Below are positions 11,791 to 22,926 of a DNA stretch of 64,000 nt, piece by piece. Source of the stretch: Eucalyptus grandis (Eukaryota; Streptophyta; Magnoliopsida; Myrtales; Myrtaceae); the NCBI RefSeq assembly GCF_016545825.1, contig NC_052612.1, positions 42,825,738 through 42,889,737 of the forward strand. The letters run 5' to 3'. Position 1 is the first letter of the stretch, and the number at the start of each line of letters is the position of its first letter. The notes under the pieces are model-generated. The model worked only from the letters and a program-made list of their open reading frames with translations. It did no database searches and was not told the DNA's origin. A program made the translations under genes and the position numbers.

Positions 11791-12794
11791 AGGAATGAAA
11801 GCCCTGTGTCAATTATTGCACCTGCTCCTTGCTCAGTGCAGAGAATAGCTTTGCTTGCCCTTATTTTCCTTATGAGTTGAGCTTTGGATTTGTATTTAAG
11901 ATTCCAGAGTTAAGTATGGATCATAATAATGTGGTTTAGTGCGGTTTTTGAGTTACTCTACTCCTGTGTATGATTTCACTTTGTCTTAGATTGTTCCTTG
12001 CGCAAATTGACAGTTGAGGCTCCCATTGCAGATGAGTAAGATTGCAAATTAATTCAATCACTTTGTCGCACGTCTGGATTTAGCATGCTAAGCAAAAGAA
12101 CAGGCCAAAAGGATCCACGATAACCATGGCAAATCCAATTTCCAAAGGTTTTTGCTAGAGTTACTTAGGGAAAACCTGGGGTCATGTTACGGCACTGAGG
12201 ATCAAAACATTAACTCATTTTGCCAACTATTCATTCAATTGGGGTTTCTCGAAAGCATCCGATGCAAAATGTAGTGATGCTCATAGTTTAGATGTAAATC
12301 AATATCTTCAACCTTCTTTGTTTTTGCATAATAAGTTTATACCTCAACGATACGAAGCAATTCTATGGTTTTAAGAATAATGAGCTTCTTTCTTTAAAAC
12401 ATATGTTATTATATTTTTATTGTAATTAAAATATTCTTCTTGTAATTTAGAAAGAGAGTATGTAATTTTTTTCCATTTGATATTTTTAGCAAAAAAAAAA
12501 AGAAATTTTAATATAAATAAAATTGTTTACACAATATCTTTAACATGATTGTCAAATATAAATTAAAAAAAGTCGCAAACATTATTTTTTAATTTTGAAC
12601 AAATAAAAATTAAAATATTTAGATAAATCACCAAATGGGCTTTGTAAATGTGTTTTCTACCAAACAAAGATTCGTCTCAAAGTTGTTTTTCAAAGCAGAA
12701 TTTACCAAAATCTTTGCATTTCCCTCGAGGCTTTAAAGCTAAACCGCTTTGCGTTTTTCCAACGGCTTTCCAAATCTTTGAACCAAACGCACTC

Positions 12795-13366
12795 TCGAGC
12801 CATTGATTTCGCGTCGCTCCGCCCCAGTTAACTTCCACCAGCTCTCGGCTTTGATTCCCCTCTCTCTCGATTCGCTCTCTCGCTCGCTCGCTATCTCTCT
12901 CTGCGATAGTCGACTGAGAAAACCCTGAAGTATTCGCTCGCAGTTTTGTAAGTTCGGGGACGGAGAGAGTGACGAAGCACAGTAGGAAAACGGCGTGAAG
13001 CCTACCCGGAAGTCTTCCCTTCTTAGATTTCAGCCCAAATTTAGATATAGGTACGGCCCGCCCAGCTTACCCAGCTTATGTCTTCTCAATGAACGGGCCT
13101 AGGCAACTGACTCTAAATCTGACCTGACGAGCTAAAATTTGAATGCCTTGGAATTTTGTCTTCGTGCATGCCTTTCGCCCTCTATCCTTTTGGGAAAAGG
13201 GGGCAGTACCCTTATGGCGCTCCGAAGTACCGTGGCAACCCTGGAAGCAGAGGCTTCGTTGATGCCCGTGAGACGTCGCAGCGTAAGCAGAACGTCGCAC
13301 AACTTCGGCCTCGAGCTACACAACGTAGGCCTGAAACTTCCGAGGCATTGGCCTGTGCTGCGTAGG
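12795..13366 (+). other. Duplicated tail with possible untranslated exon
   Basis: This matches 30,660-31,221 closely. It has a pyrimidine-rich leader, then AAAACCCTGAAG and a later region with short open frames, for example MPFALYPFGK in copy A. It looks like the 5' end of a transcribed unit cut off by the duplication edge. I do not recognise a product and do not call a gene. Confidence 0.4.
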
Positions 13367-13400
13367 ACATGCTCAGCAGATGCATAATGCTGGCTTTCTT

Positions 13401-14334
13401 CCCCAGAATACTCGCAAAGCAAAGGACTGATACTCATATTTTAATATTTGAGATTTTGACTAGGTCGAAAAATAAGGTGGCGAGACCCACTTTAAAACAA
13501 TAAAAGAAAGGAAAGAAGTTTGAAAAGTCAACAAATGAAAGCAAAAAGAGGAAGTGGACGCTTAGTTTGTGAGGGAGAGACCGAGTGCTTTCGGAAAAGA
13601 AGGGGAAAGAAGAAGGGGAAAAAGAGAAAAGAGAAAGGGCTTTGTCCGTACAAGTCACGGACACCTTGCCGAGCCAACTCAACCACCTATCATAACGTTC
13701 GGGTAAGTACTCGTGCCCCTAGTTCATCTGATCAAAGTAGTTTTTGGATTTAGTGCTTAAATTCAAAATTTTGGGAAATTTGAGCCATGTAATCCGTTTT
13801 TGAGTTGTGGAGCTTGAACTTTATGGAAATTGTGATTTTTGTGTCATAGAGCCATGAGTTTTGACGTGAGTTGTTTTTGCACAATGATTTAGTCGAAGCA
13901 AAATTTTAGGGTTTAGAGTTTCAATGACGATTTCACGTCGCATTTCGATTTGTGTAATTATTTTGGGTGAGCGATTTGTTAGCATTAGGTGACGTTTGCC
14001 GATTGATAATTGTCGTAGTATTTTACTTAGTTTTAAGGTCGACTCTTATTTAATTGATAAGATTGCGAGATTGTCAACTCTTTTAATTTCGTGATGTTAG
14101 GTTTGGGTATTTATAGATAAGTGGTACTTTTAGATTATTGCATACATTTAGGACACCCAACATGGTTATCGCATGCTTATTAGAGGATTGAAACATATCC
14201 ATTCCAGTCACAATTGTAATCTTGGCATGATGCGGAAGACTCATAAAGCAAAGGATCAAGACTCGCGCATTATGAGTCTTTTGCAGAAGACTCATGAAAA
14301 ACAAGGACTAAGACTCATATGTTGTGACACCATA
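13401..14334. repeat. Third, truncated copy of the upstream repeat module
   Basis: From ACTCGCAAAGCAAAGGACTG onward this follows 5,214-6,110 and 25,250-26,130, including the GGTAAGTAC donor-like site at about 13,703 and the flanking GACTCATAAAGCAAAGGA block near 14,240. Homology stops at about 14,334 in GACTCATAT, before any kinase sequence. It suggests a third tandem unit that lost its receptor gene. Confidence 0.8.
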
Positions 14335-14907
14335 ATCATGGTCTTGGAAGACTTAGCCATTCGATCGATGATAAGTAAATGTGTGTTGTATAAGGGCACA
14401 TTGATAACCAAAGTTGGTAAATGCTTTAGTCAATCGAGCCTAAGCTTTCAAGTTAAGCTAAGGGCATATTGAACAAGTTCAATGCTCGAACGCATACGAA
14501 ACTTGAACGTTGAAAATGCTAACGTTTGCAATCCGATGCCGTGGCCTCTCCCTTCCAACCGTGCCCCTTACCGCACAGCCGCAAGCAGTGTCACATTAGC
14601 CGCGCCGTCTAGTCATCACCACAACACCTTATCGCCTCGTCATCACCATCTAGCTTTCCTTCAGCAACACGCTAGCACCACCGTGCCATCTCAGATTCTC
14701 AGCCCTCCAAGTGACACCACCTCACCACTTGGCGCTAGGTCAGCAACACGTCACCGTGTGAGGCCACCTTGCCGCGCGAACCACAGCCTCTCGTCCTCAC
14801 CTTGCGACGCCACATCCTTCCCAGCTGTCGCAACTGGCCGCTGCCGAGTCAAGCGAACGATCGCAAGAAGAGGGATGACCAGCTCAAGCGGTGGAAGGAG
14901 AAGGGAG
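14335..14907. other. Intergenic sequence left of the MULE-like element
   Basis: A moderately GC-rich stretch with a long open frame starting at 14482. The frame is rich in Ser, His, Pro and Thr without any recognisable domain and runs into the transposon end. I regard it as non-coding. It may belong, with 16,411-17,952, to an older interrupted repeat. Confidence 0.4.
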
Positions 14908-16410
14908 GGGAGAATTACCAAAAAAATCCTAAACCTATTGCAATTGTGCCAATTCAGTCCTAAACTTTTTATTTAGGCCGATTTAGTCCTAAACCTTTTA
15001 TAATTGTACCAATTCAGTCCATCCGGCCAAAATTGACCGGCCGGTGTTGACGTGGACACCAGCCATCCAGCGAACGCTGACGTGGTATTTTTTAATTTTT
15101 TTTTAATTTTTAAATATTTTTTTGAATTTTTTAATTCTTTTTTAAATGATTTTCTTAATTTCTTTATTCTTTCCCCTTTGTCTTCTTCCTTGTTTTGTCT
15201 TTTTGCCCTGCACCTTCTTCTTCAACCTTGCGCCACCTTCTTCCCCGAATCTCTCTATTCCTTCTGCAACTTAATCGAACCAAAATTTTTGGTGACAAAT
15301 CAACCTCTATATGCGTAGTATCCAGCATACACATCGCCACCAAACCAACACCAACTGGCGGTCACCTGCTCCAATCGACGGTCACCAACTCCGGACGCTT
15401 ACTCTGGCAATCGCAACAATCAACGGAAAATCTTTACATGAGATTAATTTCTTCCATGCTTGGCTTTCTAGCAAGCATATAATCACCAGTGAACTACAAA
15501 TCACAGAGACGAACTGACTAGGGTGGCCTTGAACCACATGGCACGCCGGTGGGGGGAAGATTTCCGGCGGAGAGGAGGATTTACGGCCGAGGATTGAACC
15601 CGAGAGAACGTTCTTCGGGGCGGCCGCACTGAGAGTGGTGAGAGATGGGAAGAAGGATGGAGATGGTCGAGGTGGCTTGGTCGAGTCTATCTGAGGAGAA
15701 GGAGCGGCGCTCCCAGAAAAAGAAAAGCCCCCGCTCTCTTTCTTTCCTTTCGCCTCTCCCTTCTCCTCTGAAATCTCTTCTTCCTCAAAGCGTTCCTCTC
15801 TCCCCTTGCGATATGGTTTCAGCCAAGAAAGAAATGATGCCCCACCCCGTCTCTGTGTGAGGAGAGCTTCCAAAGAACCCCAGAACGTTTTGATGCAGCC
15901 TTCTGCGATTCCCAAAACCAGTGAGCCCCCTTTGCTTTCCATCAGTGAGCGCTCCCTATATTTCCTTCAAGCTTTCCCTCTTCTGTGAAAGTTCCAGGCG
16001 GTGCAAGCAAGAAGAATGTTCTACTCTCACCAGCTTCTCACCCCCAAAGGTCTCCTCGGCCAGAAATCATCATCCTCTCGTTTGTCTCCAGTTTCTCTCA
16101 GCAAGCAACCTCTCTCTTTCTCTCCAATGGCCGGCCGGGAAGGAGAAGATGGAAAAAAAAAATTAAAAATTCTAAAGAATATTTAAAATTCGAAAAAATA
16201 AAAAATTATATTTAAAAAATGCTACGTCAGCGTTCGTCGAACGGCCGGCATCCACGTCAGCGTCGGCCGGCCAATTTTGGCCGGATGGACTGAATTGGCA
16301 CAACTATAAAAGGTTTAGGACTAAATTGGCAAAAAAAAAAAAAAAAAAAAAAAATTAGGACTGAATCTGCACAATTACAATAGATTTAGGACTTTTTTGG
16401 TAATTCTCCC
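14908..16410. mobile_element. MULE-like element with long TIRs (Pack-MULE candidate)
   Basis: Both ends carry inverted repeats beginning GGGAGAATTACCAAAAAA and continuing past 100 bp through CCTAAACCTATTGCAATTGT-like text and a GGCCGGCCAATTTTGGCCGG-like segment. A 9-bp repeat AGAAGGGAG lies at 14899-14907 and, offset by one base, at 16412-16420. Long TIRs plus a 9-bp target duplication are typical of Mutator-like elements. No MURA transposase is present. The 1.2 kb interior is host-like, with mixed GC content and short open frames, suggesting captured DNA. A poly-A run lies at about 16,331-16,354 in the right TIR. Confidence 0.8.
16016..16063 (+). pseudogene. Possible captured start of a kleisin (Rad21/Rec8-type cohesin) gene
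   Basis: From the ATG at 16016 the frame reads MFYSHQLLTPKGLLGQ, close to the invariant N-terminal pattern of kleisin subunits (MFYSH, then a KGPLG-like turn) as I remember it. The similarity stops after 16 codons, where an exon boundary would be plausible, although no good donor is seen. The match is short and could be chance. Confidence 0.3.
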
Positions 16411-17952
16411 AAGAAGGGAGCCGAAGTATAAAGAAGGCAGTCGCTCCTCCTTCCGATCCATTTACACGGCCTGAACCTCTACTCAACCTCTACGTCTTCT
16501 TCTTCCTCAATCACCGCTGCACCACCCTCTCTGTTCGCACACCCTGCTTGCGCAACACCGAGCCTCACTGTCCATTCAAACTCGCCAGCCAACGCACCCT
16601 CGTCCAACCAGCTGCTCGTGTCGCCCGTGTTGTCGCCTCAACCTGACTCGGACCGTTAGAGAACAGGCCATGAATCGGGATTTTCTGACCCTGTCTAGCC
16701 GCAACAACACACTTAGGACTCGAGGCAAATAGATTGTCCTCCATTCTGTGCTATATAGGTTGATTGTTACTCAGTGAGGTTGAATTCCTTGGATTTCCGT
16801 GGTTTTCCGTTGATTTCATATATGTTCGTGTTAATCGACGATTTCGGAAGACGGACGTATCTAGCATTGTTGATTCTATGGTTTATTGAGTTCGTGAATG
16901 TGTTGTTGAGGCGCTAGTCGGTGAGATTTATGTGTGTTCGAGGTTGAATGACATGAATTGTGGACGAAACCTGGGGACGTTGCTTTTTACAGGTTCAGGT
17001 CACTTATACCCACAGTTTTTTCAATTTTGTACCGGTTTATGTAGTACAAATTTCATGAGGTTTTCTTCATGAAATTTGCACCTTATACCTTGTTCTATAA
17101 ATTTTTTTAATTTCGGATTTTTCAAACTTCATATGACTATTTTATATTTGAAAAGCATACAAGTTTCAAATTAGTCTTTTGAACACTGGCACTGACCCTT
17201 GCATGGTTTTATTTTTCCACAGAATTTTCAACAAGAAATTTGGACAAGTATTCCCAATAAAATTTATAGATAACATCTTAAAACATAAGCTGTAATTTTT
17301 CTACAATTTTGGAACTCATTTAAACTCGCGGAACACCCATTTCCATGTCTGTTCTGGCTCGGAAATGTGCCCCCCTTTGGCCCGGCTGATTCGGATTGTT
17401 GAGGGTCGTACGAGGCGAACTGGCTTTCGAGTTCTATACAAGAAATGTCCTTCTGGGTCTCATCTACATCGTGTTAGATTTTTGTAATTTTTAGAACTGA
17501 TTTACTTAGCTAATGCTAGTGATTTATAATGGTGTACAAACTGCCCTTTTGGGACGATTTTCGGATTTTGGATAAATTCCTTTTGCAACTTGTCTTTTTA
17601 GATTGGCAATGCCGACTAACTATTTTGTACCATTTCTATGATTTATAAATGGATAAAATATGGTTGGTTTTGAAATTGAGTGTTTCTTGTGCATTAACAA
17701 AGTGAATGGCATTTTTTAATTGAATTGTTGCACGATGGTATGAGTGTGTGCTGAATGCCATCGGTTCTTATGACGACAATGCCCTGGATTGTAGTAGGAA
17801 TGCCTAAGAGGTGTAACACAATTCCCTCAGATGCTTGGGGGTAACAAGGTCCCCGGATGTCCTTGTGATATTGAAATAGGTGCGAGATGTCTGGAGGGGT
17901 AACTAGATTACTTCAAATGCGTGGAGTGTAACATGGTTCCCTTAGATATCAT
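16411..17952. other. Non-coding host sequence between two transposons
   Basis: It starts with a TATAAAG at about 16,427 and a C-rich leader-like stretch, then becomes AT-rich and featureless, and ends in a degenerate short tandem repeat. No open frame with a recognisable product is seen. It could be part of an LTR, but I could not identify matching ends. Confidence 0.35.
17790..17952. repeat. Degenerate tandem repeat interrupted by a hAT-like insertion
   Basis: Units of about 30-60 bp alternate an ATGCCTAAG-aGTAACA-type part with a TTGTGATATtGAAaTGGGTGCG-type part. The array resumes at 19,070-19,135 right after the transposon, including GATATCGAATGGGTGCGGGA, so it was one array before the insertion. 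Confidence 0.7.
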
Positions 17953-19069
17953 CTATATAGCACCGACACGTACACGCGACACAACATGACACAACACGCC
18001 GCCATGTCATTTCTAAAAAAATAGAGAATTTCGACACGTTCCGACACGTTATATATTAAATATATATTTTCATATATAAATACAAAAAATAAAAATAAAA
18101 AGAGCATATAATTAATTTATACTAAAAACATTAATCCAACATTTGTTAGTATCATTAATCGTTTTAATTTGAAAAAAATTAAATAGAAATTCAAAAATTG
18201 CAAACACAAAAGAGTAAATTTGAAGGAACATGTCTTGTTTTCGCACACTCATTGGAGATTAGTGAGATTTCTTATAGTTCCAGACAGAGTTCGGAATTCA
18301 TGATATAGACTAGCTTGGAGCTCCTCTGCAAAACAAGGTTCAAGAAAAATGAAAATCCAAGATAAAAACTCTCGAAGTACAACCAAAAGAAAATGAAATA
18401 GCTAAATTCACTATGGAAAATGTGAGAGATAACTCACAAGCCAATGACATAGACCAAAAGAGATAACTCGCAGGCGACGCCTGTGAGAGGCGAAAAGAAG
18501 CAAAAAAAAAAAAAAATCACAACTTCAAGTAGGAGCAACGTCAGCGAGAAGTGGGGCGTTCCATCGTCAATCACGGGAAGGTCAAAACTTATAAGTGAGA
18601 AATTTTTATTTTTTTTGTTAGTCATACTCTATTCCTACTATACACTCACTCTCAAACTTTTGCCCTGCCTCTTGCAGGGCGTGGGAGTCGAAACCCACTC
18701 CTGAAACTTATGCATCCCCACCCCATCCCCCTGATAGGATGGGGATTTGAACCCCTCACCTCCCCATTCCATGATGGAAAGGTGGCCACTGGGACGAATC
18801 TCACTTGAGAGTGAGAATTTTCTTTTTCCCCTTTATTTTTATTATTTTCATTATTTTTTCATATATTTATATTTTGACCCCTCAAATATTGAAAATTATT
18901 AAAATTGACCCCATGCATATCGGAATCGCGTGTTAGAATTTCGGACTCACGTGTCAGGAAAAGTTGACCACGTGTCGAATTTCCCGATACTCGTTGACCG
19001 CGTGTCGGACACGTGTTGAAGTGTCGGACACAACACAAATGCTTTCGAGAGAGTGTCGGTACTTCTTAG
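17953..19069. mobile_element. Non-autonomous hAT-like element
   Basis: An 8-bp direct repeat GATATCAT flanks the element at 17945-17952 and 19070-19077. The ends are imperfect inverted repeats, CTATATAGCACCGACAC on the left and the complement of CTAAGAAGTACCGACAC on the right. The subterminal parts are rich in CGACAC and GTGTCGG motifs on both sides. The 1.1 kb body has no transposase frame. The 8-bp duplication fits the hAT superfamily, and removing the element rejoins a continuous tandem repeat. Confidence 0.78.
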
Positions 19070-21490
19070 GATATCATTGTGATATCGAATGGGTGCGGGA
19101 TGCCTAAGGGAGTAACGGGGTTCCCTTGAAAGATGGTGCGGTTAAGTTTTTAGAAAAATATGATTGTTGGCATATTCAAATTCTATTTGAAATTTACTAG
19201 TTTATTGATTTCAAAGAAAATATTTTCCGACCTGCTCTTTTGATTTTGAAAAAGGTTCTCAAACAAGTTGATTTTAAAAAGATCTCACATATTTTATATT
19301 TGGAGTTTCTCGCATGTGCAATGATTGATTTATGTAGTATAGACTGGTTAACGGTTTGCTTGCTGAGTTTTATGCTCACTCGTGGTTGATTATTCTCATT
19401 CAGATTAGTAGTTACGCCGATTTCACTTGCCTTTCCCATGATTAGATATGGTGCCCCAATGGACTTCACTTGGCATCAAACCGAGTTCATTGACCCCAAT
19501 TTCCCATACGTCGTTTTCGTTAAGTCATCTCAATTTTGACGGTAGAATAGGAGCACCTACTGATCTGGGGCGGTCCGGGGCAGCGGTGGAGTTGGCTGGG
19601 GAGTAGGTGACGCGGATGGTGGGGGGGGAGGGCAGAGGAGAGAGAGGGAGGAGAGGAGGAGGGTCGTTTTTACGAGAGGGTCTCTGTGCATAGAGAGAGA
19701 AAGAGAGAGAGAGAGAGAGAGGTTTGAGCAGAGGTCGAAGAAGAAGATGACGGCGGTTGAAATTGGCGGGAGGATTCAGTTAACAGCGGCGCTCTCTCTC
19801 GCAGTCCCATGCAAACTTGGGGTCTCCGTCGTTATAACCGATTTCATCCTTTGTCTCGTGCGTTGCCCCAAGCCACGTCAGCCTAGCTGCTGACGTGGAT
19901 TTTCTTCTGTGACGTGGAATTATTCTGTCCTGGCTTCATCTTCCTCGTTCCTCCAAAGTCAGACACTCGACCTCGGACGAGCCGCCATGGTTGGTGACAT
20001 GCCGGCGACGCTGCTGGCTCTCCAGATCCAGCGGTCCATGGCCGTCAGTGTCGCTCGCAAACCTTGCTCCACCATGGCCGGTTACGGTCCTGGCTCGACC
20101 TAAGATGATTTATTGTTGACAATGTGTCGTCCAAGTTCGCATATACACGGACACATGATTAAACACAGCCACGGTGCAATCCGCCATGCTTCTTGAGTAA
20201 CCTGGCCACGTTTCCAATTCTTTTTTAGCTGAACCTGACTTCGGAAAAAGTGAAATTGGTCCGATAGGAATGCAACCCGTGAGAGAGATTTCCATGGTGA
20301 TCTTATCGACCACAACGCGCAAATCACATCAATCGAAATAACCTTACTGATTTTTCATTCTTCTTTTTATGACTCTCACCATCGCACCGGCTTCCTCAGA
20401 AGTCGCATGACATCCATGCCAAATCGCTCGAAATGGAAGCGCTTCCGAGCGAATTCCCTCGTCTTGTCCACACCGGTTTGAAAATCCCGCATCAAAGACG
20501 ATTTTTATAGTTGAGGAAATCTCAGCTTTGATGAGATTATTGTCCCGGTGACCTGTGCACGTTTAAAGGAAGCATTTGCTCTCAGTACCAAACGGTCTTT
20601 TAACATCATTTGCAGACGACTAAAGTTATGATATGCCAAGTAGTACAAAGATCCAATAGTTTATCGCCTTTGCCTGATTATCTAAGGCATTATTAAACTA
20701 ATTTTTCAAGAGATTTAGCATAAGTACAGCTCTTCCAACTCCTATGTGCTGATCCAACTTGTGGTTTGTTGAAGTTACCAACTCCTCTCTCCTTTTCTAT
20801 ATGTCCAAGTACAGGATCAAGCCTGAGATATCATTTCTATATGCTGCAACTATTGTTCATGGAACTTTACTGGACAGAGATGCCTATGACGGACTAACGA
20901 CTCATTCCTCGGTTAAAAACTGTACCCTTTTCAAACTCGAGTAATATACTCGACAGGTTTGAGCTCAACTACCCATCATGGCTTGTCCAATTCGACTGTG
21001 TCTACCAGTGCCATTCAGGATGAGTATTGATGGCGGTAAACAGAGAGTTTCAGTGTAGAAGTAGTTTATAGATAATGTAGCGAACCAAGTCAATCGGAAT
21101 GAGAAAGATTACCAGGCTCATGTCATACGTCATGTACTCTCGATGTGCTGCAACGTAAACACTAATTGATTTAAAGCATATGTCATATGATTGATTTAGT
21201 CTATGAGACTAAGCCTAGATGAAACTCATGGTAAAATGAAGGGGGATCTTCCAATAATCTTCATATGACTACTTATCAGACATTCTTTTTTTTTTTTTTT
21301 ACATAGCAGAGACTTCATGGGTCGGCTTTTGAGACCTCAGCTTGGAAAGTTGAACGAGCTATGCAAAGAACTACCCGGGTTGGGGCCTCGGCTAGCACTC
21401 TCAAGCCTTTAAAAAGTTGTCAAGTTCCACAAGACCAGACAGACGAGAGGAAGTTTGTGTGCAAGTCTGCCTGCTCTCTCAGTCTCACCA
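19070..21490. other. Intergenic region
   Basis: This contains the end of the tandem repeat, a G-rich stretch with a GA microsatellite at 19,691-19,722, and a cluster of ACGTCA/TGACGTGG motifs at 19,874-19,917. Several open frames of 60-75 codons have no recognisable features. The last 200 bp include a poly-T run at about 21,287-21,300 and a TTTAAAAA at about 21,408 that could serve as a TATA-like site for the next gene. Confidence 0.4.
19691..19722. repeat. GA microsatellite
   Basis: A run of GA dinucleotides with one AAG interruption, next to a G-rich purine stretch. Confidence 0.95.
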
Positions 21491-21781
21491 ATGGCGCTTA
21501 GGTCTGCTTCGCTTTGCATGATCCTCCTGGTGATGGCATTGGCGAGCGGCACTCGAGCAGATTCCAGCGAGGGCCACTCGCCTGCACTGTCCCCTCACAT
21601 GCACAACCACAAGCTAGCGGCCTCGCCCATCGTCCACTCACCGGCGCCATCCACCCACATGCCAGCATCGGCTCCAGGGGGCAGTTCTGCTGCTGCTTTC
21701 ACTCCTTCCTTCTTTAGCACCACGTCATTCGCCTGCTTGGCTGCACTCCTGTCGATCATGCTCTCTTATCACCGCAACTAA
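21491..21781 (+). CDS. Small arabinogalactan-type protein with GPI signal
   Basis: A single exon of 96 residues. I start at ATG 21491 because it opens directly on a signal peptide (MALRSASLCMILLVMALASG). An in-frame ATG at 21455 would add 12 residues with no signal character. The mature part is rich in Ser, Ala, Pro and His, with SPA, SPI, APS and SAP dipeptide contexts that favour prolyl hydroxylation and arabinogalactan addition. The C-terminus (TSFACLAALLSIMLSYHRN) is a hydrophobic GPI-anchor signal. The product is therefore probably an extracellular proteoglycan tethered to the plasma membrane. AATAAATTC at about 21,934 is a candidate poly(A) signal. The exact AGP subgroup cannot be named. 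Confidence 0.75.
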   Translation: MALRSASLCMILLVMALASGTRADSSEGHSPALSPHMHNHKLAASPIVHSPAPSTHMPASAPGGSSAAAFTPSFFSTTSFACLAALLSIMLSYHRN

Positions 21782-22753
21782 ATTTTTCCTCGGCATGTAC
21801 GATTTCTCAGATTTGACCTTGTGTTGTTGTATTCCATTCCTATGTGTAGAAATAGGGAAGAGATTATGGTGTTTGGTGCTTCCTTTGTGTGCATTACATA
21901 TGTTGGATTTGTTTTTCGGGCTTCTCACATCTTAATAAATTCAAATCTCTATATATTCTCTTTTTATTGTTTACTTCCGTTCGGATGAAAGGAGAAAAGC
22001 ACAAATGACAGAATTGCAGCTGATGTTAAACAATAGGTACCAAACATTTGGACTTCATGGACGACATGGGAATCGTGCAATCATTGTGAACCATTCAGTA
22101 TTAGTTCCTCCTCTCTGAAAACTTCATTGTTTGTCTTTGATAGAACCGGAAGATGACTCGATTATACTTCTACTTTTCTTCTTTGGACTTCGATACGAGG
22201 CTGGGTAATTCTTTCCCCTCAGATTCAAAGGGGAAGTTAAACAGCCTTTTGACCACTTCAACGATCATCACTGATAGTGTTTCCTCGGGGGAAGAACTTC
22301 GTTTTGACCACTTCAACCAACCAATCCCCATCTCTCTCCACTACCAAGACAGTCATTTTAAGAGAGAGTGAGAGAGAGAGAGAGAGAGATGTCACAGGGA
22401 TAGAAAGGAGGCATTTGAGAGAAGCTGGTGGAGGCTGATACTGGAGACTTAGACAGTTGTCTAAGATTCTGAGTCCTCTCAATGCACTTCTATATAAACA
22501 GGAAGGAAAAAAAATTAATTGATTGAAACATACTCGGTGGAGGGCTTATGTGTTCTCAAAATAAGGGCTGAGATTTGTTCACCTAATCCACGCCACACCA
22601 CATGATATTTTTCCTTCAAGTTCCATCTGACTTGAGTTGCAGATGCCCAGAAGACAGTGCTTCAACGTTTTCATTCGCAAAAGCTGACAATGATCCCATC
22701 TTTGTTGACCTCTTCGATAGTATTATATAAGCAATACATACACACAACATTTA
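21782..22753. other. Spacer up to duplication copy B
   Basis: 3' UTR of the AGP-like gene, then non-coding DNA with a GA microsatellite at about 22,363-22,390. The homology to the start of the window begins at about 22,754 (GATTACCACTAGGCAAAGGC compared with position 4 onward). Confidence 0.5.
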
Positions 22754-22926
22754 GAGGATTACCACTAGGCAAAGGCTGAAGAATGACTTCTTTCTACTGA
22801 CCTCTTTCTCACAGAGGATATTACATTCAACAAGGTGCAGTAATTTAAGCCTTCCCCTGTAAAATTCATGGTTATTCACACATACCATGAGAAACTGTGA
22901 AGCTTACAGCTTTAGTTGACATTTTC

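Larger units (their letters stand above)
10472..12794. mobile_element. Pack-TYPE TIR transposon, Harbinger-like, carrying two host gene fragments
   Basis: The ends are perfect 14-bp inverted repeats, GAGTGCGTTTGGTT and AACCAAACGCACTC. Copy B reads straight across the site (GCTTCAGAGCCATTG near 30,650-30,665), which proves an insertion of about 2.32 kb. A TCA lies on the left and a TC on the right, consistent with a 3-bp target duplication that lost one base. The subterminal sequence resembles that of the element at 42,724-43,810, including a GGAAATGCAAA segment and a TGTTTGGTA segment, so both belong to one family. There is no transposase. Inside are fragments of a PLAI-type phospholipase exon and of a tau glutathione transferase. 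The superfamily call (PIF/Harbinger) rests mainly on the TAA duplication of the sibling element. Confidence 0.82.
1..13366. repeat. Segmental tandem duplication, copy A
   Basis: Read side by side, this interval and 22,754-31,221 share the same order of PGAP1-like exons, repeat module, receptor kinase and downstream tail. The window starts inside the duplication, so the true left edge is not visible. The right edge is near 13,366, where copy A continues with a GTAGGACATG stretch and copy B continues differently at about 31,222. Copy A is longer because it holds two later insertions, a solo LTR and a Pack-TYPE TIR element, that copy B lacks. Confidence 0.9.

Noticed and set aside
18680..18800. 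tRNA-like text with GAACCC and inverted GGGGAT segments
   Set aside because: No cloverleaf with proper A and B boxes can be drawn, and the text lies inside the hAT-like element.
14335..19500. A complete LTR retrotransposon hosting the MULE and hAT-like insertions
   Set aside because: TGTGACACC at 14,336 resembles an LTR start, but I found no matching end, target duplication, primer-binding site or coding domain.
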